This document shows, in pieces, positions 1 through 5,230 of a stretch of DNA of 8,334 nucleotides; position 1 is the stretch's first letter; every line of letters starts with the position of its first letter. This DNA is from Chloroflexota bacterium (GTDB lineage: Bacteria > Chloroflexota > Limnocylindria > Limnocylindrales > CSP1-4), in NCBI GenBank assembly GCA_021789355.1, contig JAJYJR010000243.1, forward strand, positions 1 through 8,334, in the 5' to 3' direction. The notes under the pieces were generated by a model that was given only the letters and a program-made list of their open reading frames with translations, ran no database searches and was not told where the DNA came from. The translations under genes and the position numbers were made by a program.

Positions 1-1
1 C

Positions 2-232
2 TTCGCCCTCGGCGCTGGCGCGACCCGGCCGGTGCTTGCGAGTGCCCTCCTCAAACTCTCATCCAGCGCGCAGCTCGGCGCGTTGCCGGGTTTCGCGACG
101 GCGGCGGATCTACGGATCCGGGCCCTGATCGGTGAGTCGACCGGCCTCGAGTCGGATCGCCCCGCGTCGTGGGGACCGGCCTTCGCCGGCGTCGCGTTGG
201 TCCTGGCCTGCGTCCTCCTCGCCCTGCGCTAG
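2..232 (+). CDS. C-terminal end of a membrane protein, possibly M56/BlaR1-like peptidase (5' partial)
   Basis: The reading frame is open from the left edge and stops with TAG at 230-232, so only the last 76 residues are present. The tail ends in a clear hydrophobic segment (AFAGVALVLACVLLALR) that should be a membrane helix finishing almost at the C-terminus. Before it lies LASALLKL, then a short Leu/Pro/Gly linker and an Arg-rich DLRIRALIGE segment. In M56 (BlaR1/MecR1-type) and some M48 membrane peptidases, a similar ALLKL helix and an R-rich segment follow the zinc-binding region, and a last helix closes the domain. That assignment is from memory of the family pattern, not a search. The catalytic HExxH would lie upstream of the window. 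It could equally be another multi-pass membrane protein. Confidence 0.55.
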   Translation, partial: FALGAGATRPVLASALLKLSSSAQLGALPGFATAADLRIRALIGESTGLESDRPASWGPAFAGVALVLACVLLALR

Positions 233-282
233 CGACCCTGGCGCCGCCTCGTCGACCGCTCCGCACCGGACCTCTCGGCCGG

Positions 283-318
283 TACATGCTGCGCTGTACT
301 ACCGGCGTGTAGCATGTA
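283..318. promoter_or_regulatory. Inverted repeat, putative operator/promoter
   Basis: TACATGCT (283-290) and AGCATGTA (311-318) are perfect 8-bp inverted repeats separated by 20 bases. Inside them is a smaller dyad, CTAC (299-302) and GTAG (309-312). The right arm overlaps TAGCAT (310-315), which fits an actinobacterial -10 TANNNT hexamer and would place transcription start near the GTG at 323. The TACA/TGTA and CTAC/GTAG half sites resemble operators bound by BlaI/MecI/CopY-type winged-helix repressors. This is suggestive because the preceding gene may be a BlaR1-like peptidase. No regulator gene is visible in the window, and the -35 element is not convincing. Confidence 0.45.
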
Positions 319-322
319 ACCC

Positions 323-424
323 GTGATCGACGGGCAGGTTCGGGCGGCACGGGTACCGCGATCCGCCGCTGAGCGCCGCGATCGCCTGGCGGGGCTTGTC
401 CGGTTCCTACTGCTGCCCGGATGA
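323..424 (+). CDS. Possible 33-aa leader ORF coupled to the methyltransferase
   Basis: A GTG at 323 opens a 34-codon frame that ends with TGA at 422-424. That stop overlaps the methyltransferase ATG (421-423) as ATGA, the usual arrangement for translational coupling. The peptide is Arg-rich with a short hydrophobic end (LVRFLLLPG). There is no Shine-Dalgarno sequence before the GTG. However, the putative -10 hexamer lies about 8 bases upstream, so leaderless translation is possible. The methyltransferase start also lacks an obvious ribosome site, which makes coupling attractive. I recognise no family. A chance open frame in GC-rich DNA is the main alternative. Confidence 0.25.
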   Translation: MIDGQVRAARVPRSAAERRDRLAGLVRFLLLPG

Positions 425-585
425 GCCACCATCGAGGGCCGCCCTCGTTCGATCGCGAGCGCGCGCGTCGCGCCTGGGACCGCTTCGCCCGGGCTTACGA
501 TCCGACGATCCTGTTGCTGGAACGGGGTCTACTCGGTGATGGTCGCCGCTGGCTCGGCGCGCGAGCGACGGGCGACGTTCTCGAG
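421..585 (+). pseudogene. Class I SAM-dependent methyltransferase, 5' part, split by an IS
   Basis: This is the N-terminal 55 residues of a UbiE-like methyltransferase. The helical stretch ARRAWDRFARAYDPTILLLE precedes the Rossmann fold, and GDVLE begins strand 1. The frame then enters the insertion sequence and stops at 619-621, so the standing ORF encodes a useless 66-residue peptide. Removing 586-2522 joins GTTCTCGAG here to GTGGCCATC on the far side in the same frame and restores VLEVAIGTGRN, a textbook SAM-binding motif I. The restored gene would be 219 codons plus stop, a normal size for this family. ATG 421 is the likely start, but no good ribosome site precedes it; TTG 397 is an in-frame alternative. 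Confidence 0.85.
582..585. repeat. Target site duplication, left copy (CGAG)
   Basis: CGAG is repeated at 2519-2522. The identity of the flanks actually runs 9 bases (CGAGGTGGC at 582-590 and 2519-2527), because the target gene continues GTGGC, the same five bases that begin the element. The duplication is therefore either 4 bp with fully symmetric ends, or up to 9 bp with unequal ends. The 4-bp reading gives the better inverted repeats. Confidence 0.75.
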
Positions 586-597
586 GTGGCTGGTGTC
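586..597. repeat. IS1182-type left terminal inverted repeat
   Basis: GTGGCTGGTGTC pairs perfectly with the right end at 2507-2518. Beyond base 12 the ends diverge (TTT versus AAA), then share CG and further scattered matches. Confidence 0.9.
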
Positions 598-759
598 TTT
601 CGGGCGCAAGGCGCTGAGTAGCGGATAGACCCCGCTCGACAGCACGCCCATAGCTGATCCGCTGCGGGAGGGCCCGGCAGCCCGGCTCGCGCGCAGCTAC
701 GATCGGCCGAACGGCGCTCGATGGGGTGGGCCGCCGCGATCACAGCGCGAGGAGCCAGC

Positions 760-2352
760 ATGACGCTCGGGCAGACCCCCTGCCAGGCCGATCTGTTCCG
801 CAGCACGGCCGACTTCTGCGCCCCGCGGGTGCGGCAGGACTCGATCTACGCCTTGCTCCACCGGGAGTGCTTCGCGCTCTTCCCCGACACGCTATTCGAC
901 GATCTGTTCACCGACCTCGGACGGCGCAGCATCCCGCCCCTCATCGTGGCGGTGGTCATGGTCCTGCAGCGGATCGAGGGCTGCTCGGACCGCGAGGCGG
1001 TCGAGCGCTTCACCTTCGACGCCCGCTGGAAGTACGCCGCGGGGGGCCTGCCCTTCGACTACCCGGGCTTCGCCCACACCGTGCTCGTCGACATGCGGGC
1101 TCGCCTGGCCCGCTCGGAGCGCCCCCGGCGCATCTTCGAGCGGACGCTCGAGGTGGCCCGCGCGGCCGGCCTCGTGGGCGCCCGCCGGGTGCTCGACTCG
1201 ACGCCCCTCTATGACGCGGTGGCGACGATGGACACCGTCACGCTCGTGCGCTCGGCGATCCGCGGGGTGCTCGCGGTCGCCGACGAGCGGGAGGCGACGC
1301 TGCGCCGCGTGCTCCGGCGCGACGACGACTACCGCAGCGCGGGCAAGCCCGCCGCCGACTACGAGGACCCGGCCGCCCGCGAGGCGCTCGTCGACGCCCT
1401 CGCCCGCGACGGGTATGCGCTGCTCGGCGCGCTCGAGGGCGAGCGCCTCCCGGTCCCGCTCGCCGAGGCCGCCGCCCTCCTCGCCACGGTCTTGGGCCAG
1501 GACCTCGAAGCGGACGGCGAGAGGCGCTTCCGGATCGCCCGCCGGGTGGCCCGCGAGCGGGTCATCAGCACCGTCGATCCCGAGGCCCGCCACGGCCACA
1601 AGACGAGCGCCCACGGCTTCGACGGCTACAAGGGCCACCTCGCGCTCGATCCCGACGCCGAGCTCATCACCGCGACCAGCGTGAGCGCCGGCAATGCCGA
1701 CGACGCCGTTGTGGCCCCCGAGCTGCTCGCCACCGACCTGGCCGGGGACGCGACGGACCCCGACCAGGACGCGGCCCCCGCCGGCCCGCCGCTCACCGTC
1801 TACGGCGACGCCGCCTACGGCGCGGGTGAGCTGCTCGAGACGCTCGACGCGGCCGGGGCGGTGAGCCGCTGCAAGGTCCAGCCGCCCTCCGCGCCCGGCG
1901 GCCGCTGCAGCAAGGCCGACTTCACGGTCGATCTCGGTGCCCGCACGGTGAGCTGCCCGGCGGGACGGCGCGCGACGCTCCAGCCCCACGGGCGGGTCGC
2001 GATCGTGGGCTTCGGCGCGGCCTGCGCGGCATGCCCGCTGGCCGCGCGCTGCACCACGTCCACAGCGGGCCGGACGATCACCGTCGGACCCCACGAGGAG
2101 CGGCTCCGCCGCGGCCGGGCGGCCGGGCGCGACCCGGCCTGGCTCGCCGACTACCGGGCCACCCGCCCCAAGATCGAACGCAAGATCGCCCATCTCATGC
2201 GCCCTCGCCACGGCGGCCGGCGGGCCCGGGTCCGGGGCAGGCTCAGGGTGGGCGCCGACTTCGCCCTCCTCGCCGCGGCGGTCAACCTGGCCCGCCTCGC
2301 GGTGCTCGGGCTCGTCCGGACCGGCCCCGCCTGGGCGGTGCGGGCCACCTGA
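760..2352 (+). CDS. IS1182-family transposase (DDE)
   Basis: This 530-residue transposase cuts and rejoins DNA at the element ends. The N-terminal part (about residues 20-130, with IPPLIVAVVMVLQRIEGCSD and an AGLVGARRVLDSTPL lead-in) matches the DUF772 domain typical of IS1182/IS5-like enzymes. The catalytic acidic residues are visible as LDSTPL (Asp146), VYGDAAYG (Asp350) and RPKIERKIAHLMR (Glu473). Between the second Asp and the Glu is a Cys-rich insert (CPAGRR, then CAACPLAARC) that could bind zinc, as in other IS1182 enzymes. ATG 760 is preferred over the upstream in-frame ATG 721 because GAGGAG (749-754) lies 5 bases before it. No frameshift or internal stop is seen, so the enzyme looks functional. 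Confidence 0.94.
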   Translation: MTLGQTPCQADLFRSTADFCAPRVRQDSIYALLHRECFALFPDTLFDDLFTDLGRRSIPPLIVAVVMVLQRIEGCSDREAVERFTFDARWKYAAGGLPFDYPGFAHTVLVDMRARLARSERPRRIFERTLEVARAAGLVGARRVLDSTPLYDAVATMDTVTLVRSAIRGVLAVADEREATLRRVLRRDDDYRSAGKPAADYEDPAAREALVDALARDGYALLGALEGERLPVPLAEAAALLATVLGQDLEADGERRFRIARRVARERVISTVDPEARHGHKTSAHGFDGYKGHLALDPDAELITATSVSAGNADDAVVAPELLATDLAGDATDPDQDAAPAGPPLTVYGDAAYGAGELLETLDAAGAVSRCKVQPPSAPGGRCSKADFTVDLGARTVSCPAGRRATLQPHGRVAIVGFGAACAACPLAARCTTSTAGRTITVGPHEERLRRGRAAGRDPAWLADYRATRPKIERKIAHLMRPRHGGRRARVRGRLRVGADFALLAAAVNLARLAVLGLVRTGPAWAVRAT

Positions 2353-2506
2353 GCGGGGAGGTGACCGGATCGCGATCCCCCAGGCCGCACGGACCCCTCA
2401 TCGAGGCGCCCGGGATGCCTCGGCCGAGTTGCCCTGGCCGACCACCAGCTGGGCTGGCGGGGATGAGGTCCGGATCAGCAGATCGGCCGTCTCAGACGGC
2501 GCGTTT

Positions 2507-2518
2507 GACACCAGCCAC
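2507..2518. repeat. IS1182-type right terminal inverted repeat
   Basis: GACACCAGCCAC is the exact reverse complement of the left end at 586-597. A 7-bp palindrome (GCCGTCT-C-AGACGGC, 2486-2500) sits just inside it and may be a subterminal transposase-binding or hairpin site. Confidence 0.9.
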
Positions 2519-2522
2519 CGAG
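2519..2522. repeat. Target site duplication, right copy (CGAG)
   Basis: Right copy of the 4-bp duplication at 582-585. Deleting one copy together with the element restores the methyltransferase frame exactly. Confidence 0.75.
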
Positions 2523-3017
2523 GTGGCCATCGGAACCGGGCGCAACGCCCACTACTTCGCCCCGGCGGTCCGCCTGGCGGGCGTGGATGTCAGCCCGCGG
2601 ATGCTGGCTCGGGCGAAGCGGCGTGCGCTCGCGATCGGGCGGACGGTCGAGCTCGGCGTGGGCGATGCCGAGGCCCTGGAGTTCGCGGACGCGTCATTCG
2701 ACACGGTCGTGTTCAGCCTCGCGCTGTGCTCGATCCGCGACGACCGAGCGGCGGTCCACGAGGCGATGCGGGTTCTCCGACCCGGCGGTCGGCTCCTGCT
2801 CCTCGAGCACGTCCGGAGCCCTCACCGCCTCGTCCGGGTGTTCCAGGCGGGACTCGAGTCGATCACCGTGCGCTCCCTGGGCGACCATCAGCTGCGCGAC
2901 CCGCGCGCGCACGTCCTGACCGCGGGCTTCGAGCTCGTTACTGCCGAACGGTCGCGTCTGGGGATCGTCGAGCGCCTCGAAGCCCGGAAGCCAGTTCCGT
3001 CCCAGAGTCGAACGTGA
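2523..3017 (+). pseudogene. Class I SAM-dependent methyltransferase, 3' part, split by an IS
   Basis: This 164-residue part carries nearly the whole SAM-binding core: VAIGTGRN (motif I), LAGVDVSPRML with the acidic end of strand 2, VGDAEALEFADASFDTVVFS (motifs II-III), and LRPGGRLLLLEHV (post-motif III). It ends at TGA 3015-3017. The closest familiar pattern is the UbiE/Methyltransf_11 group acting on a small lipophilic or metabolite substrate; the true substrate cannot be read from sequence. The frame stays open leftward through the right end of the IS. An ATG at 2463 could start a 184-residue hybrid with 19 IS-derived residues, but there is no properly spaced ribosome site. Without such a rescue the gene is inactive. 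Confidence 0.85.
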
Positions 3018-3043
3018 GGGCCCTCTCTATGAAGGCTGAACTG

Positions 3044-3058
3044 CTACACTGTTCGTAG
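3044..3058. promoter_or_regulatory. CTAC-N7-GTAG dyad with a -10-like hexamer
   Basis: CTAC (3044-3047) and GTAG (3055-3058) form a short dyad, widened by one more G-T compatible half (CTGCTAC/GTAGTAG). TACACT (3045-3050) is a good -10-like hexamer for the gene starting at 3133; no convincing -35 is seen. The dyad resembles the CTAC-N6-GTAG inside the inverted repeat near 299-312, so the same regulator may act on both. The arms are only 4-7 bp, so this is tentative. Confidence 0.3.
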
Positions 3059-3079
3059 TAGATAGCTCCGGGCGCTCGC

Positions 3080-3100
3080 TGCCTGCTGGTTAGGCGGGCA
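3080..3100 (+). other. Small hairpin in the 5' leader
   Basis: TGCCTGC (3080-3086) pairs with GCGGGCA (3094-3100) around a 7-base loop, with one G-T pair. No T-run follows, so it is not a classical terminator. It lies between the putative promoter and the start at 3133 and may simply be leader structure. Confidence 0.3.
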
Positions 3101-3132
3101 CGACTCGGTCTGACACGGCACCCGAGGTCGAC

Positions 3133-3540
3133 ATGGACAGGAAGGCGACTCGTGGCACGACGACGATCCGGTACGCGGCGAGAAACGCCAGACTTCGGTC
3201 GGGCCCGGGCTCGCTGCCCGGATCGCGGCCGAATGAGACCAGGGCGAACGCCCGACCGTCGGGGGCGCAGACCGGTCCGCTCGACGCCGTCGAGCCCGAG
3301 GCGCTGGTCGTCAGTCACTGGTTCGACCCCGGGCTCGACGGTGAACCATATGCGGCGACCGTCCGTTTGCGGGGACGGCGCGTCGGGAGCCATTCTCCGA
3401 CCCGGGCAGGCGAAACCTTCGTCCACGAGGAGACGATCGACCACGTGGTGCCCGGCAGTGGCCCCGTGTTGCTCACCTCATGGATCTACGGGCTCGCACC
3501 GGGGGAGTGGACCGTCTCGGGCGAGTTGTTCCGACCCGTG
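3133..3540 (+). pseudogene. Beta-sandwich domain protein, 3' end lost at an IS1380 element
   Basis: ATG 3133 follows GAGGT with a 5-base gap. The first 48 residues are basic and low in complexity. Then comes a domain with strand-like segments: EALVVSHWFDPG, AATVRLRGRRVG, FVHEETIDHVVPGSGPVLL and PGEWTVSGEL. The PGEWTV ending looks like the last strand of an Ig/fibronectin-like fold. After about residue 136 the frame turns into Pro/Arg-rich sequence overlapping the transposase in another frame, which is not real protein. I have a weak recollection of similar domains at the N-terminus of Lgt-like (prolipoprotein diacylglyceryl transferase) proteins in high-GC bacteria; if so, the whole membrane enzyme part is missing. 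No continuation is recognisable after the element. Confidence 0.5.
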
Positions 3541-3589
3541 AGCCGCGCCCGCCGCGACCGACATACGGCTCGCCCGCCACGATCACCTG

Positions 3590-4858
3590 GTGGCCGACGC
3601 GGGCCTCCTGCTGCCGGCCACGCTGGCCCGCCGCCTGGGCCTCCGGGAGCTCGTCGAGACGCACCTCGACCTCGGTGATCGGCCCGGTCAGGCCAACCGC
3701 GGCGACAAGCTGCTGACGCTGGTCCTCTCGGCGCTCGCGGGTGGCGACTGCATCGACGATGCGGATGCGCTCCGGGCGGGCGGCACCGGACGGGTGCTGG
3801 GCTTCACGGTGAAGGCGGCGTCCACCCTGGGCACGTTCCTGCGCAGCTTCCGCTGGGGCCACGTCCGCCAGCTCGACGCGGTCAGCCGCCATCTCCTCGC
3901 GCGAGCCTGGGCAGCCGGAGCCGGACCCGGTGCCGCTCCCCTCACGATCGATCTCGACTCGACGATCTGCGAGACCTACGGCCTGGCCAAGGAGGGCGGC
4001 ACCCGCTTCACCCACACCGGGGTCCGGGGCTATCACCCCCTGCTGGCGGTCGCCGCGGGCAGCGGCGAGGTCCTCATGGCCCGTCTCCGCGGCGGCAACG
4101 CGAACAGCGGCCGGAGCGCCGGGCACTTCCTGCGCGAGACGATCGGTCGGGTCCGCTCCGCCGGCGCCACGGGCGAGCTCACGATGCGGGCCGACTCTGG
4201 GTTCTATGCCCACGCGGTGGTGGCGGTCTGCCGGGCGCTGGGCGTCCGCTTCTCCATCACCATCCGCCAGCACCGCAGCGTCCGCCGCCTGATCGAGGCG
4301 ATCCCCGAGGACGCCTGGACGCCGATCAGCTACTGGCTCGACGGCGGGGCCGACGTGGCCGAGACCGTCTACACCCCGTTCGCCGCCGAGAAGGACGCGG
4401 TCGCGGTCCGGCTCATCGTGCGCCGGGTGAAGCCCACCCCGGGCTCCCAGCTCGCGCTCTTCGCGCTCTACGACTACCACGCGTTCATCACCGACCGTGA
4501 CGGCGAGACCCTGGTCCTCGAGGCCGATCACCGCCGCCACGCCGAGATCGAGAACGCGATCCGGGACCTCAAGTACGGCGTGGGCTTGAACCACCTCCCG
4601 TCGGGGCGGTTCGCCGCCAACGGGGCCTGGCTCGCGGTGCAGGTCATGGCCCACAACCTCGCCCGCTGGACGGCGCGGCTCGGTCTCGGGGCCGGGATCG
4701 TCACGGCCAAGACCCTTCGCCGGCGGTTGTTTGGCCTCGTCGGCCGGCTCACCCGCTCGGCCCGCCGGGTCACCCTCCATCTGCCGGCCCGCTGGCCCTG
4801 GGCCGCCGCGTTCACGGCCGCTCTCGCGCGGCTCCGGGCGATCCCGCCGCTCGCCTGA
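3590..4858 (+). CDS. IS1380-family transposase (DDE), probably missing its native start
   Basis: This 422-residue protein matches IS1380 transposases along its whole length. Landmarks are AGLLLPATLARRLGL near the N-terminus, ALAGGDCIDDADALR, LTIDLDSTICETYG (Asp121/Asp123), RADSGFY (Asp202) and HRRHAEIENAIRDLKYG (Glu319/Glu321), followed by the basic C-terminal part typical of the family. Homology-like sequence (DIRLARHDHL) continues upstream of GTG 3590 in the same open frame, but that stretch contains no ATG, GTG or TTG; only ATA 3563 or CTG 3587 could serve. The normal start was therefore probably lost with the left end, leaving GTG 3590 as a forced start. The catalytic residues are all present. 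Confidence 0.88.
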   Translation: MADAGLLLPATLARRLGLRELVETHLDLGDRPGQANRGDKLLTLVLSALAGGDCIDDADALRAGGTGRVLGFTVKAASTLGTFLRSFRWGHVRQLDAVSRHLLARAWAAGAGPGAAPLTIDLDSTICETYGLAKEGGTRFTHTGVRGYHPLLAVAAGSGEVLMARLRGGNANSGRSAGHFLRETIGRVRSAGATGELTMRADSGFYAHAVVAVCRALGVRFSITIRQHRSVRRLIEAIPEDAWTPISYWLDGGADVAETVYTPFAAEKDAVAVRLIVRRVKPTPGSQLALFALYDYHAFITDRDGETLVLEADHRRHAEIENAIRDLKYGVGLNHLPSGRFAANGAWLAVQVMAHNLARWTARLGLGAGIVTAKTLRRRLFGLVGRLTRSARRVTLHLPARWPWAAAFTAALARLRAIPPLA

Positions 4859-5116
4859 CCGGGCGCTCGCCATTCGTCTGCCGCCCCGTGGTTGGCGGGA
4901 GCATGCCCGCGACCACCCACCGGCGCCGTCTCAGAGCTTCGTTCGCGTCGATCTCGTCGCGGATCGTCGCCCACCGGATGATCGATCGCCCCATCAGCCG
5001 ATCCGACGGCCGTTTCGTCCTCCGTCGAGCAGCTCACGCCGGAACATCGGTGGAGTAGGCGGCTGGCGCGGTGCCGTCGGGCTGGCGAGCGTTCCTCGGG
5101 AGTTCCGTCCCGACGC
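4859..5116. other. Unassigned spacer between the IS1380 element and the group II intron
   Basis: This 258-bp stretch holds no recognisable gene. On the minus strand an ATG at 4992-4994 opens a frame with a protein-like start (IIRWATIRDEIDANEALRRR, then a short hydrophobic WVVAGM) that runs into the IS. It could be a gene remnant truncated by the element, but it has no ribosome site. The plus frames here are short and Ser/Arg-rich. The right boundary is the 3' splice site of the intron. Confidence 0.4.
4888..4916 (+). terminator. Hairpin after the IS1380 transposase, possible terminator or element end
   Basis: GTGGT (4888-4892) pairs with ACCAC (4912-4916), and GCGGG (4895-4899) pairs with CCCGC (4906-4910), with a small internal mismatch and a 6-base loop. 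It lies 30 bases after the transposase stop. No T-tract follows, so termination is uncertain; it may be structure near the IS right end. Confidence 0.35.
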
Positions 5117-5159
5117 GTAGGTCGCCAGAGCCCCGGCTCCGTTTCCAGCCGCCCCTCAT
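5117..5159 (-). ncRNA. Group II intron domain VI and 3' splice site
   Basis: After domain V, CGGCT and AGCCG pair around GGAAACGG, with GAG/CTC pairing at the base across a GGG/GGG internal loop. The tail GGCGACCTAC contains an unpaired A that could be the branch point, six bases from the end. The exact branch position and last base are inferred. Confidence 0.6.
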
Positions 5160-5160
5160 C

Positions 5161-5193
5161 GAACCGGACGTAAGGTTCTCCCTCATCCGGCTC
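5161..5193 (-). ncRNA. Group II intron domain V (catalytic hairpin)
   Basis: On the minus strand the arm GAGCCGGAT pairs with GTCCGGTTC, with AGC in the catalytic triad position and a two-base AC bulge. The hairpin counts 33 nt with an A/G-rich apical loop, one shorter than the 34 nt usual in bacterial introns. It starts 38 nt after the maturase stop, the normal spacing. Confidence 0.88.
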
Positions 5194-5230
5194 TCCGACG
5201 GTCTCTGCTCCTCGGGCATTCGCGGTCGGT

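Larger units (their letters stand above)
586..2518 (+). mobile_element. Complete IS1182-type insertion sequence, 1933 bp
   Basis: The left end GTGGCTGGTGTC (586-597) is exactly the reverse complement of the right end GACACCAGCCAC (2507-2518), and similarity continues imperfectly inward. CGAG occurs immediately outside both ends (582-585 and 2519-2522), the expected target duplication. One transposase gene fills most of the element, with about 160 bp of non-coding DNA on each side. Size, single long transposase and ends all fit the IS1182 group. The perfect ends, intact transposase and intact duplication point to a recent insertion. It interrupts a methyltransferase gene in the same orientation as that gene. 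Confidence 0.93.
3542..4920 (+). mobile_element. IS1380-family insertion sequence, ends not resolved
   Basis: The IS1380-type transposase defines the element; the limits given are approximate. The left limit is the first base of the open transposase frame, just after TGA 3539-3541. The right limit is just beyond a hairpin after the gene. I compared the left flank (about 3490-3590) with the reverse complement of 4858-5060 and found no convincing terminal inverted repeats or target duplication. With the missing start codon, this suggests that the left end, at least, has been deleted. The element separates the 3133 gene from an unassigned spacer. Confidence 0.7.

Noticed and set aside
892..2211. 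Long minus-strand open frame opposite the IS1182 transposase
   Set aside because: It mirrors the transposase codons, is rich in Gly/Arg/Ala with no domain, and is an expected by-product of GC-rich coding DNA.
2031..2462. Left part of the long plus frame leading to the methyltransferase 3' end
   Set aside because: It overlaps the transposase in another frame and is Pro/Arg/Gly-rich; only the sequence after the IS is real methyltransferase.
3089..3095. GTTAGGC, matching an integron attC core site
   Set aside because: There is no partner RYYYAAC core at attC distance, and no integrase or cassette structure; a 7-base match is chance.
3473..4873. 466-codon minus-strand open frame opposite the IS1380 transposase
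   Set aside because: It is longer than the real gene but has low-complexity Gly/Arg/Pro composition and no motif, while the plus strand has a full transposase with its catalytic residues.
4731..5120. Plus-strand frame running from the transposase end through the spacer
   Set aside because: Ser/Arg/Pro-rich with no domain; it ends in the intron and starts out of frame within the transposase.
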